Source: Chamaea fasciata (taxonomy: Eukaryota > Chordata > Aves > Passeriformes > Sylviidae). Taken from it: 64,000 nucleotides of DNA. Location: positions 22,679,740 through 22,743,739 of the forward strand of contig JARCOQ010000012.1 in assembly GCA_029207755.1 (NCBI GenBank), written 5' to 3'. How positions within the stretch are numbered: position 1 is the first letter of the stretch; each line of letters starts with the position of its first letter. The translations under genes and the position numbers were made by a program. A model generated the notes under the pieces. It was not told the origin of the DNA, made no database searches, and worked only from the letters and a program-made list of their open reading frames with translations. Below, in pieces: positions 24,722 through 36,711 of this stretch.

Positions 24722-27700
24722 AGCTACGAGAACTTAGGACCACAAAATACAATCTATATAAAATGACCTCACATAATTGGAAACCAACACTGGATGAACA
24801 AAGAATTTGGTTTGCCCTCACTTGAGTCATTCTGTAGAAAACCCTTTGGAGTTTCTATGCTCAGACTTGCATCCCAGAATGATGCTCCTGCCTTTCCATG
24901 GATGTGGCAGAATTCACACTGTCCCAGGACAGTATCTTAACGCCACTGTTTCATGCACTCTGGATGTGGTTAGAATTGAATCACACTCTGAATTCATAAG
25001 CAACTGTTTCTCATTTGTGACAGCCTAGAGCTTTGGGGGTTTCAGAAGAATTTGCTTCAGCTTTCTTTTTCATTAGAATTTATTTGCAGCTGAGGGAAAT
25101 TCCAACAGCCAGAAGCATCATCACATAAATTAATGGGTTGATCTCACTCCCTGGCCTAGCACAGCTTTGGGGCAAACTTGTTAAACCCTGGCAATACAGG
25201 TGTGCCTCTTTCTTCTGATTTTCTAGTTTAATAATGAGAAACTTTGAGGTCATAATTTACAAATGCAAAACACTGATTAGCTGTTTTAATTAAATTAATA
25301 ACACCTTAATACGCTTTGTATTCTTTTCCTAGAAAGACTTGGATTATTTCACTGCTCCAGGAAACACGAGGGGTTTCTTTTTTCTTGAGACAATGCCATG
25401 TGCATGTGCTGGGAATGGGGATCTTTGGGGTGAGGTTGGCAGGTTTCAGGAAGGGTCTGGTGGCAGCTTCAGCTCTGAGCTCAGGCAGCTCCTTCTCTCC
25501 CTCTGGGTTTTTGGTGCTGTGGCTCTGTAGATCTGCATCCAAGGAATCTACCATGGAAGTGCTTTTTGGTGACTTCTGTGTGGGAACTTTTTTCAGGTGG
25601 ATCAGAGAATTCCCACATTTTTCTGGGATGCCTGGTGGGCCAATTGAGCAGCATGATCTGAACAGAGCTGGGGAAATCCCAGGCATTTACATGCTGTGCA
25701 TGTCTGAGATTCCAGTCCACGGGCTCCTGGTTTCCCTCTGGAGGCTTCCCCCCTAAACTTTTCCCTCTTGCAGACCCCAGTTCATGGGGCTTGGAAAGCC
25801 AGGAAAGGGCAGGTGCCCAGAGTGAGGGCTTTTTGGGTTTAGAGAACGTGCAGGAGAGAGTGGGAAGCTGAACTGGGCTTTCAGAAATCATTGTCAGAAA
25901 GTCTGTGCAGTAAGAGCCTCTGTGCTACAAGAATGTAAATTTTTATGTTTTCCTCCAGTTTGTTATTACATCAGGTCCTGAAATGCCCGGGTAGGGTGGT
26001 GTGGCTTTAAATCTCCAAACTTTTAGGAATTATTTAGCTGACAACGCTTATGGGCCTTCCATATACATGTACATGAAGACAAAGGTGTTGCAGCTGCAGT
26101 TCTCTCAGAACTCTGCTGCATCTCGACAGATGTTTTTTTTCCAAAACCACAAAGCATCAGCTCAGCTCCTCTCACACACAGCCCATCAGACTTTCAACAA
26201 CACAGAGCATTTCTTACCCCCATTCACTTTCAGAAAAAGCTACTTTGCTGAGAGCAACCTGTTTTTGAGCGTAGACGAGGCTGAAGTAATTTCATTGCAT
26301 AACCTGTCACTTAATGGCTACAATTAACTGAATGAAATTTCCCATAATGGCTGGAGTTAAAGTTCTAATGATTTTGCTCTTGGCAAAATGCACACTTTCC
26401 CCCTAAGACTCCATGGTTGATTATTAAAAACCTAAGGCATCATTTAGACTTCCCTGCTCATATCTATCATAAAGAAAAATAACATTACATATGTTTACTG
26501 CTGTCACCTGCTTCCTTCCCACAATACATGTGTTCTGCAGGATATTAAAAAATCTATGATGCACAAGTGAGTCGTAACAAGAAGAGCAATTACGACTCTA
26601 TCTTTATTCAGAGCACATAAGGTTTTGGGCTGTTCAGACAAAGATATGACATTTTCAGGCAGACAGTGTTATTGTTCCACACTCGGTGCAGTTTAGGATC
26701 TTTAATAAGAGCTTTCTCCTGAAAGACTTTCTAGAATATTTTTGCATGTGTTCAGCTGAGCATTCATGTGTCAAGGCCCAGGGCAGGGGCAGAAGAGGGT
26801 TCTCCAGAGCAGGAAACACTCCTGTCCAGGTGAGGAACAAGCTCTGGACTCTCGGGGCTGCTGTTGGCAGTGTTCTGGTCAGGGATGGAGCCACAGTGGG
26901 GCTGTGGATGCAGGGACAGTTTGTGTTTCACTGGGCTGTGTTCTCACTTGGTGATCGCCAGGCTTTGCCACTTGAAAGTGTCAGGAGCAGAGCAATACCT
27001 GTACAATCTAAGCACGTTCTGCATGTGCAGACACGCTGTTCTGAGAGGCACAGAGTGATGGCATCCAGACTCAGCCCCGTCTGCTCTGGTCTGCTCTGAA
27101 GGCAGTGGAATCAAGGAAGACCAAGAGCTCATGGCAGGAGCAGAGCTGGATCTCAGCTGCTGAGTGCCTTGTCGATTTGAACAGCTCCAATGCAGCTCCC
27201 CCAGAAGGGCAGTGGTGGTGGAGGGGCTGCTGAGCTCTCCAGCTCTCTGTTCTGGGGAACACAGGCCTTAGAATGACTGCAATGGTCTCTGGTTTGTGCT
27301 GCACAGCTGCACCCTGAACAGGGGCCCTGCAGGAGCAGAGGGGCCTCGAGAGCCCTGAGTGTCATCTTCTCTTTACATAAAGCATTTTTGGAGCTGTGTC
27401 TGCTGTCACCTTTCTGAGGCTGTGTAGGTGTTTTGTGGCTCTTGTCCACGTGGTTTTCCCCAGCAGGAAACTCGCCTGTCCTTGTCGGGTACCATGGGGA
27501 GGATTAATCCTCAATGCTCATCTGCATGACATGCAGGTGTCTTTCCAGTGTCTCTAGTGAGAAGTCCTGGGACCTGAGAAAGCAAACAGAAGGGCTGCCT
27601 TTCAAATCTGGATTTTCTAACTGATAATTTGTTAGTTGTCTTTACTGGCCATTTTCTAGTTCCCATCTGCAGAAAAACTCTTTTGCAAGACAAACCTGGA

Positions 27701-30155
27701 GGTTCTGCAGGACTGCACAAATGTAGGTTTGTAAATTTGTGTGAGGTTTATTTTCAGCGGGCAGAGGAGACTGAATAAAAGGGCCTGTGTAGAACATAGC
27801 TATTAAGAGAATATTTTCACACTGTTGCTGTGAAAACCGTTCAGATTATGATGATACTCATTTGTATGGCTATGAGGAACCAGTGGGTTCAATTCTCAAG
27901 TGTTCTTTCAGTCCCCTGAGGACTGACAGAGACATTTGGAAGTATTCTGCTGTGTAGCTATGATGCACCAGGCAAGCAGCGTAATGCAGCAGCCAGAATT
28001 TTTATGTGTGTGTGGGTCAGGGCAGGTTAAGCTGTCAGTCTGCTTTTGAACTGCATCATTACTTAGAGCACCAAGTGGTACCGAGTGGGGCTGAAATTGC
28101 TGTTAGATGTGGGATTAATGGCAGCAGCTGAAGTTGCTAGTTTGTCACACAGACGTTAATGGCTTGGTGGGATCATATTTAAAACTATATGTGTGGATAA
28201 AAAGAATGCTGCTCTGCTTGTTATGCAGTTTTCAAGCAGACCAAAGAGACTGGACTGTGTTGCTCCCTAGAGGGGAACAACAGGGACAAAACTCAAAATT
28301 TAACAGAACCTGCTTAAATTGTAGTGTTATACATTGTCATTGCTTAAGTAGGTTATAGTGTGGAAAAAAAAGATCCTGTATGTATATTTTGCCCTTTACA
28401 GATAACTAAATTAAATGCCTTATTGCAAGCAGTTTTTGGTTGCTCTTAGAATGTGAAAAAAAAAAAGGTAAAATCAAGTCCAACATCTGCTTGGTTTGCT
28501 CAGCCAAGAACTTGCCTTTAAAGCACAATTTCAGGAAAAAGCCCAAGTGCTAAGGTCAGCAAGCAGAAGAGACTTCACTTCCCAGTAGATGTGTAGGTGT
28601 ATTGATATTTTCAGAATATCTCTGCATACATCTCTATGCAAGGTCTCTTTGTTTCTGCCACATAACAAGATTTTTGAAATGATGAAACTGTTCTGCTTTT
28701 CCGTTGCAGAAATCATTGGAATCTGAATTTTCCCTTGCCTGGGGGACCCTCTTGCTGCAGGGTACGAGGCTGGGGAAGCTCTCCCTGAGCTCCGGGGGCA
28801 CCACAACTCTGTGTGGCCACTGCTCAGAACCAGGGAGAGAAAGACAGGCTTGGCCATAGGTACAAGGTGCATTGGAATTCCCCTTTCAATTGAAACTTGG
28901 CTGTTCATTGTTCTTCATCAAGGCCAGTGTGTTCTGCTCCATGTGGGGAGGCTGGCAGAGGGCTGGGACACGCTGGGTGCTGCTTGGTGGAGTTTTGGAA
29001 GGCCCAGTGAGGACCCACCACTGTGGTTCCTAAAGATTATTTATACATGGGGTCATGGTGGTATGAGACATCTTCACAAAGGGGGGATTCACCCTTGAGC
29101 CACCCCTCTGTGGTGGTGAAACCCCTCTGGGGGCAGCTCAGCTCAGTGTGTCCACATTTGCGTGAACACAAACTGCTGGTCACTAACTTCCCTTTTCTCC
29201 CCATCAAGTCCCAGCAGCTGATGGCAGCGCGGGGGTTTTCATGCCCTGGCCAGCTGCTCATGGAGCAGCCAGCTGTGCCTGCCCCTGGGCAATGTCTGGG
29301 CAGGCCCTGCTGCAGCTGCAGAGGATCCTCAGGGCACTCACTGCTGGGGGTGGATGTTCACCAAGGGCTGGATTGGAGGAATCTGCTCTCCATAGCTCCA
29401 GACCTTTTCATCTTTGTGGGAAAAAAAAGCTCCTCAGGTGGTGCTGATGTTGCTGCTTTTTGACTCTGTGCTCAGCCTCCTCCTTCTGGGCTGATCTCCG
29501 TGAGTTCAGCATCAAGTGTATGTTCTGGGCAGCAATAATGAGAAAAGGTCACAGTCTGTGGTGACCTTCTCTATCTGTTGTGAACTGCCCTTGGGGCAGC
29601 CTCAGCCTCCTCTGGGCTCAGAAATGCAGCACGAGGACAATTTAACATTCACTCCATCCTCGGAGTTTAGTGCTGCACTCACAGCTTAGTGAGGTGATAC
29701 AGAGGGAACACTGAGAGTAAGTGATGGCAGCCCCAGAGTGACCAGGAGACCATTTATATCAACTAAATAACTATTAATATCAAATGGTCCCATCAGAATA
29801 ATTTATGAATTTAATTTAGCTTTTCTTAAATTTTAATTTCCTAACAAGAATCCAGTTTATACATGTTTAATAAAGGTCTAATGTCTATAAATCATGTAGC
29901 TGTATTTATTTTAGGAAGTCGTGAGGACTTGATTTTAAAATAAAACTGTCTCTTCATAAAATTGATAATCCATGCAAATATAAGGAAGTTGTCTTTGGGG
30001 ATTAATCCCGACAGGTGGATCCCAGGATTGAAAAAATGCTTTGTGAAAATCGCCTGAAATCTGCCGTATCTACATAATATTTCAAGTGAATTGCAAACTT
30101 TGCTTGTGAAAAAAACCAGTGTTTTTTAAGTGTGCACCAAAATAATTCACACTGA

Positions 30156-30156
<1 letters not shown>

Positions 30157-30187
<31 letters not shown>
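30157..30187. repeat. (CA)13 microsatellite
   Basis: CACATA is followed by about thirteen uninterrupted CA units. It is a typical dinucleotide microsatellite and likely polymorphic. On the minus strand it produces a run of CV residues in an open frame, which is not coding. Confidence 0.95.
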
Positions 30188-30188
<1 letters not shown>

Positions 30189-30865
30189 ACAGTTCTGGGC
30201 AGTCAACCCTAGAGCTTGCACTTTTCTCCAAATTTTAAACATGATCAAGTTCAAACAGTTTATTTTGCCTAAGACTTCTCGCTCAAGTCTTCTTAAAAGG
30301 CCAAAAAAATTAAACAAAATCTCATAATCGATCCTCTGGGAGACCTTTCTTTACACAGTCCTCCCAGGAACCTAAAATAGAAAGAAGAGGCCATTAAACA
30401 TGTCAGCTATTATAAAAAATAGAGGCTGGAGGGGTAGAGGATGGAGATACTGAGGAAAAAAACTCTAGAAGCTACAAACAGGGGACATTCTTGTACTTTT
30501 GATGACACATTTTTACTGAACAAACAGGGACACATGGATAGGAGCCATGCCCTCGGGAGTGCTGCAGAGACCACTGAAGCATGGCCACAGATCTGAGTTC
30601 GTCCAGCTCAGGGTGTGCTCAGTGTGCCGCCCCTGGCACAGCTCCTTGCTGCTTTGTTCCCCACTCTGTTCTCGGTCAGTGACAGACGGGCAGTGAGGTT
30701 TGACTGGGGGATTGCGGCTGTGAGGGGATCAGGACGGGCTGGCGTTGGGGATCCCAGAGCTCTCATCAGAGGACACCACAGTAGGAAGGTGCAGGCTGAT
30801 GGAATAGCTCAGGGGAGGTGCTGGAGGTGGGGTCAGTGGGAACCTCCTGCAGGAGGGGTCCCAAA
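30188..30865. other. Unique sequence left of the minisatellite
   Basis: The first half is AT-rich and featureless. From about 30540 the sequence becomes GC-richer, with short G runs such as GACTGGGGGATT and CTGGAGGTGGGGTC, and passes into the TG-rich array without a sharp edge. The start codon of the long plus-strand frame lies here at 30615, but the unique part gives no recognisable protein segment. Confidence 0.6.
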
Positions 30866-32470
30866 GGGTGTGGGTGCTCATAGTCTGGGTGCTCTGTGCG
30901 TGTGGGTGGGTGCTGTCAGTGTGTGTGTGGGTGCTCTGTGTGTGTGTGTGCTCTGTGTGTCTGTGTGGGTGCTCTCAGTGTGTGTCTGTGTGCTCTCAGT
31001 GTGTGTGTGGGTGCTCTCAGTGTCTGTGTGTGTGCTCTCAGTGTGTGTGTGGGTGCTCTCAGTGTGTGTGTGTGGGTGCTCTCAGTGTGTGTGTGGGTGC
31101 TCTCAGTGTGTGTGTGGGTGCTCTCAGTGTCTGTGTGTGTGCTCTCAGTGTGTGTGTGTGCTCTCAGTGTGTGTGTGGGTGCTCTGTGTGTGTGTGTGTG
31201 CTCTCAGTGTGTGTGTGGGTGCTCTCAGTGTGTGTGTGGGTGCTCTCAGTGTCTGTGTGGGTGCTCTCAGTGTGTGTGTGGGTGCTCTCAGTGTGTGTGT
31301 GGGTGCTCTCAGTGTGTGTGTGGGTGCTCTCAGTGTGTGTGTGGGTGCTCTGTGTGTGTGGGTGCTCTCAGTGTGTGTGTGGGTGCTCTCAGTGTGTGTG
31401 TGTGTGCTCTCAGTGTCTGTGTGGGTGCTCTCAGTGTGTGTGTGGGTGCTCTGTGTGTGTGGGTGCTCTCAGTGTGTGTGTGGGTGCTCTGTGTGTGTGG
31501 GTGCTCTCAGTGCGTGTGTGGGTGCTCTCAGTGTGTGTGTGGGTGCTCTCAGTGTGTGTGTGGGTGCTCTGTGTGTGTGTGTGTGCTCTCAGTGTGTGTG
31601 TGGGTGCTCTCAGTGTGTGTGTGGGTGCTCTCAGTGTCTGTGTGGGTGCTCTCAGTGTGTGTGTGGGTGCTCTCAGTGTGTGTGTGGGTGCTCTCAGTGT
31701 GTGTGTGGGTGCTCTCAGTGTGTGTGTGGGTGCTCTGTGTGTGTGGGTGCTCTCAGTGTGTGTGTGGGTGCTCTCAGTGTGTGTGTGTGTGCTCTCAGTG
31801 TCTGTGTGGGTGCTCTCAGTGTGTGTGTGGGTGCTCTCAGTGTGTGTGTGGGTGCTCTGTGTGTGTGGGTGCTCTCAGTGTGTGTGTGGGTGCTCTGTGT
31901 GTGTGGGTGCTCTCAGTGCGTGTGTGGGTGCTCTGTGTGTGTGTGTGGGTGCTCTCAGTGTGTGTGTGGGTGCTCTGTGTGTGTGGGTGCTCTCAGTGTG
32001 TGTGTGGGTGCTCTCAGTGTGTGTGTGGGTGCTCTCAGTGTGTGTGTGGGTGCTCTGTGTGTGTGTGGGTGCTCTGTGTGTGTGGGTGCTCTGTGTGTGT
32101 GTGTGGGTGCTCTCAGTGTCTGTGTGGGTGCTCTCAAGTGTGTGTGTGGGTGCTCTGTGTGTGTGGGTGCTCTGTGTGTGTGTGTGGGTGCTCTCAGTGC
32201 GTGTGTGGGTGCTCTCAGTGTGTGTGTGTGGGTGCTCTCTGTGTCTGTGTGGGTGCTCTCAGTGTGTGTGTGGGTGCTCTGTGTGTGTGTGTGGGTGCTC
32301 TCAGTGTCTGTGTGGGTGCTCTCAGTGTGTGTGTGGGTGCTCTCAGTGTGTGTGTGGGTGCTCTCAGTGTCTGTGTGTGTGCTCTCAGTGTGTGTGTGGG
32401 TGCTCTCAGTGCATGTGTGGGTGCTCTCAGTGTGTGTGTGGGGTGTTCTCAGTGTGTGGTTGCACTCTGG
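30866..32470. repeat. TG-rich minisatellite, 21-bp unit, about 75-80 copies
   Basis: The standard unit is GTGCTCTCAG, then five TG steps, then one G: 21 bases. Recurrent variants are a 17-base unit lacking the CAGT part (GTGCTCTGTGTGTGTGG), units with TCTG or TGCG replacing TGTG, units ending TGT instead of TGG, and longer TG forms. The order of variants from about 31181 to 31523 (long-TG, standard x2, TCTG, standard x4, short, standard, TGT-end, TCTG, standard, short, standard, short, TGCG) recurs from 31566 to 31929 with one extra standard unit, so a block of about 385 bases has been duplicated. No unit contains TAA, TAG or TGA on the plus strand, so all three plus frames stay open (30615-32738, 30868-32625, 30896-32518). 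These are not genes: each codes only monotonous VLSVCVW, CSQCVCG or ALSVCVG heptads. Confidence 0.97.
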
Positions 32471-33039
32471 GTGCTGCCTGGTGCCTTTTGTGGGTTCATT
32501 CCCCAAAGCCCCCCCTGAACTCAGCACCCCATCCCCACCAAGGCAAACCGTGGCCCGGATCCTGCTGCAGAGCAGGGACACCTGGGCTGCATCCCAGTGG
32601 GGAACTCCCCCGGAGATCCCAGTAATTAGTGGAACAGCCAGAAAAGAACCTCGTTTATCATGCAAGAAGTGGGTAATTCCATCCCTGGCTTCCTGCTGCC
32701 ACTCCATTTACTGCAGCCTGTTGGTGCCTAAGTGGTGATCACTTGAGGCAGTACATTAAGACTTGAAAGGAACAATAAATTTTACAATTAGGTTAGCAAA
32801 CACCAGCGATGGTAGTTCTCCCTGTTGATAATTACAAATCAATTATCTTATATGTTTTAAAAAATGATAACTCCCATGGTGGTGGTGTGCAGCAAATGTT
32901 CTCAGAAGGATGTAAGAACTTCAGGGCCAAGTGCTAGAACATGTGCGGTGGTTAGCAACAGAAATGTTTGAACCCTGAAGCAATCCTTCTGTGAAAAATG
33001 TTTTAAATTAAGGTCAGCTGGAGCAAACCGCTGCTAAAT

Positions 33040-33330
33040 ATGGTTAGTGTAAAAGAGAGAGCATCTTCAAGGAGGGAGCTAATGGGGCCGAATTTTTATG
33101 TCTAATGAACTGAAGATCCAGGCTCTGATGCAATGTTTTACAATCTGTTTATTGTACTATAGGGGGTTTTGTTCAATTCCATGAGCGACATTCCAAATAT
33201 GAAATAAACTCTTTCATAAGAAACTAATGACTACCTGGGTCTGGTTTCAACGAATCAGTGTTTATGTTACAAACAATGGTTGAGTTGGTTATTTGTGCTA
33301 AGAGGGCTAAAATTATTCACTTTAGCACCA
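33040..33330. promoter_or_regulatory. Candidate conserved regulatory segment
   Basis: This is non-repetitive AT-rich sequence with an AACAATGG SOX-type site at 33272-33279, TTTATTGTAC near 33148 and several TAAT cores. The open frames across it are trivial. Its regulatory character is inferred from the motif mix and from the absence of repeat or coding structure. Confidence 0.25.
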
Positions 33331-33829
33331 TACATAGGCCCTTAGAATTAATTGACAAATAACCAGAGTAAATCCATGTTCTAATACTTCATATCTAACT
33401 GTATAAACGGAGAGATGAGCAAAGATGAATAGTTTCTGAAAAAGAAAGGTATTTGTTATGAAAAGTTGTATGAGAGAGGCCTGAAAGGAGCCGAAGGGCT
33501 CCCTGCAGTGGGGCAGGGCTGGGTGGGTGCCTGGAGTGTGCTTTTGGTCACTACTCCAGGCCTTGCGGTGAGAAATGAGAGACATTTGATGCGCTCCTGG
33601 ATGTTTCCCATACATGCTCCATTTCAACCACGTTTGAAATGCTGTTTGCACCTCCGAGTGTCCGCGGTGGCTGCTCTCACTCAGCATCTCACTTTTCTTC
33701 CAGTTCCCTCTGCTGTGAGGGCTCCTGAGGAGCTGAGGACAGGCAGGTAACACATGGCACTGCTCCACTGCCAGCCCTGGCATTAATCAAGATGTGGGGC
33801 TCCACTGGAAATTACAGAGACACAGACAA

Positions 33830-33990
33830 TGTGTCAGAACCCAAACAAACAACGCCCGCACACAACTTAATTCCTGTATGCAAATGCTGGGCTTGCAGGT
33901 GCAGACGGGATAATTGTGCATGGAAATAATCACAGCCCATTTGCATGGATAATTGGTATATACAGTGATGGCATATGCATATCTACTGGT
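33830..33990. promoter_or_regulatory. Candidate element with two octamer sites
   Basis: ATGCAAAT at 33878-33885 and its reverse complement ATTTGCAT at 33939-33946 are perfect matches to the POU/octamer motif, 61 bases apart in opposite orientation. GATAATTG occurs beside both (33909 and 33949 areas) and GCATATGCAT follows at 33971. This could be a POU-factor-bound enhancer. No promoter elements or coding sequence are adjacent. Confidence 0.3.
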
Positions 33991-36667
33991 GCAAAAACTC
34001 CTTTGGAATCAGGGAATTACTGTGGCACTGCTTAATACCCAGGAGCAGTTTCACTTTTACAGTGCCCTTTTGCCCTCATGGATATTGCAGCAAATAGAAC
34101 GGGGGCATGACTGGATGTGTGATGTCCCTCCATGACAAAAAATCTCTTTAAATTTTCAGAAAAAGGATTATATCTGTGTGTGTATATGTACATGTCTTTA
34201 AGAAAGCACCACTCCCAAATCCTCTCATGCTTTTCTTGGGTAGTGGAAACAAAGAGGAAAGAGAAAGAAGCTCTGAAATGGAGGAGAAAAAGAGCCCAGG
34301 CTGACAGGAAGAGGGGCTCTCAGTGAAACTGCATCCCATCTTTACTGCATTTCATGATGTAAGCTGCTGATGTTGGAGCTTCATGGCATTTCCCATCAAA
34401 CCTGACAGGCTTTGTAGCAGTTCTAAATTAGAGTATGGAGGAAGGTACGAGTGGTTAGAAAGTGAGTGCAGCGGGCAATTGCTGTAGAGTTTTTTGTCAC
34501 TTTTAACCCTAGTGAAGCCTAAATACTATATTATTGTCTGTTTTGTTGACAGCACCTGCAAAAGTAAACTGAAAAACAAAAGTCTTTGACACTGAAGTAT
34601 TATCTGTGTTAATTTTTCCATGTTTTGCTCTGAAGGAGCGACATAAAGCTGGACTTTTGTACTGCAGCTTTCCACTGTGCTGCTATTGTATAGAGTTTGG
34701 GATTAAAATGAGTTTAAAAATGTACCAAAGGGTTGCTTTGGCTCCTGCTATATTCCCGCGGAAGAGGAATGTGAGTAATTTCATCGTTTCTGCTGATTAA
34801 TAATTTTAGCTCTGTTTTGTGCATGTGTCTGAGAGAGCTGACAGCACAGATCTTTAGTACCTAATAACATTATGTCTCATACATGAGATATAATAGGATA
34901 TATTAAGTGGGGCTTATCCTAAAGACATTTATTCTCATAAGTTCTGCTGCATGGCAACCTTAGAATTTGTAATAATTTTCTGGTTAGGAATGAAATTCTG
35001 GTGTAATTCAGTAGCATTTACAACGAACTGTGGTGACCTGACACAGAACCTTTGGATTGAAGTGACCAGCGCAGCACCTGCCCCCAGCAGAGCTGAGCTG
35101 GAACCATGGGCAGCATCACAAAACCAGCTGGGGATTTACACGGGGACCAGCAGAGGAACTGGTATCCATAATGCTGGAATTACAAGAGCCAGGGTGGACT
35201 TTCTCAGAATGTTGTTTAAAACAAGTTCCCCACTAAAGCAAACCCATTTCTTAGTTGTTACTTCAAAACAAAAGTTTTGCACCCATTTTTATTTGCCGAA
35301 AGGGCTTACTTTGGGTGCTGTGGTTCTGGAAGATTATTTAGGATGTCCAGAATCAGTAGGTAATCCCTTTGAAGTGTTCCTTTTTTGGCATGAATATCTG
35401 CCAGTCCACAGGTTGTGGAAAGCAGGGAGAATCTATCAGAGGTTTGAATCTTGGTGGGGAAACCTTTCCCTGTAGAGTCAGATTTGACTTTTTCAAGTGC
35501 CTAAAAATACCTTTTAAGCCCATGTGTGGTGTGTGCTGCTTGCCTTTTAAGGAGGTTTTAAATTTCAGTTGTTTTGGGAGGATCTGGGTATTCCTGGGTA
35601 CAGTAACACTTTCTGTTGCTTGGCTTTCAGTGTGGGTGGGTTCATGGATTAGATCACACTGAGAAAGGTCTCTTTACATAATTTCCTTTATTTATTTATC
35701 TCTATATTATTAGGTTTCTGTGCCTACTACAGTTTATTGGCTACATAAACTACAAAATCTGGTGAATGTTATGGTCCAGCGCAGCCAGTTGTGTCAGATC
35801 CATGAAATGAGTGCAGCTGATTTGTGTAGGGACTCAGAGCACACAGTGGGGCTGACAAAAAAAACTGAAAGAACAGCATTCACCTTAAAACACCTTTCCA
35901 TTAGAGTATGGAAAAATCTAGAGAGCTTGACATCAGGGGGAATTTTATTATAGTTCTCTCTTTCTGTGACAGTTGACTCACGGGCTCCCATCATGACCCT
36001 GCTGTTCAGCTGAAGTTGCAGTGTTGAGGTGCTCAGGCACCTGGAGGGATGTGTGGTGTGAGGAGCAGGTTCTTGCAGGTGCAGGTGCTGTGCTGTGGGG
36101 AGGATTTTTGCAGCCTTTGTTCTGTGCATGAAATTCTCGATGGCTGGAGTCAATTTATTAATAGGTTACTCATCATTTATGGTCAAGTGTTTGCAGGTCC
36201 CCTGGAGTTTCCACTCAGGAAGCACAGCAAACATCCAGAATAATCCAGCTGGGCAGGTTTGGTATTCATCTTTTCCTGCATGCCTTCAGCTGAACACAAG
36301 TGATGAGTTGTCCACAAAACAAAATGTCAGATTTTATTTATGTCGGTCTCGGTGGTAAAGAGGCATTTCTAGTGCTAGAACCGACCCCTAATTTTTCAAA
36401 CTTGAGTCCCTGGGAATTGCAGGCCTGAGGAGGAGGACGTGCTGCAGAGCTCTCCCAGCAGGTGCTCCAGGCACTGTTTGGAGCAGGGAAGCCCTGCCTG
36501 GCACAGCAGAGCACCATGAGATCACACGTGGACAGCTCAAACTGGTGCCAGGCATAAAGCTGATTATGAGCTCTGTTAATTCACTGGATTCGGATCAAAA
36601 TGTCTTAGAAGCCAGAACTCCTGCTGGGTTTAACAGTATGGATTACACTGCAGATTATTTCCAGCAG

Positions 36668-36670
<3 letters not shown>

Positions 36671-36710
<40 letters not shown>
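36671..36710. repeat. (TA)20 microsatellite
   Basis: Twenty uninterrupted TA units. Pure TA of this length is fully self-complementary, can extrude as a cruciform and is usually unstable, so the true length in the genome may differ from the assembled one. Confidence 0.98.

Positions 36711-36711
<1 letters not shown>

Larger units (their letters stand above)
22261..30156. other. Unique non-coding sequence, no gene seen
   Basis: The interval is AT-rich at 22620-24000 and GC-richer at 25380-25900, 26760-27400 and 28720-29450. The longest frames (146 codons at 25316-25756 plus, 146 at 29023-29463 plus, 136 at 25481-25891 minus) sit in these GC-rich parts, overlap frames on the opposite strand and match nothing I know. 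Segment 26000-26480 is non-repetitive and could be conserved non-coding DNA. Small repeats are listed separately. Confidence 0.55.
32471..36670. other. Unique non-coding sequence, no gene seen
   Basis: A GC-rich shoulder to about 32720 is followed by AT-leaning unique DNA. It contains the longest plus-strand frame outside the minisatellite, 174 codons at 34951-35475, discussed among the rejected items. Two regulatory-looking segments are listed separately. No transposon was recognised. Confidence 0.55.

Noticed and set aside
31955..32707. 250-codon minus-strand frame of THTEST-type repeats
   Set aside because: It is the complement of the TG-rich minisatellite. Frame changes between units and the monotony of the product show it is not coding.
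34951..35475. 174-codon plus-strand open frame, the longest on that strand outside the minisatellite
   Set aside because: About one frame of this length is expected by chance in 64 kb of this composition. The product matches no family I know, has no domain pattern, and no promoter or splice context supports it.
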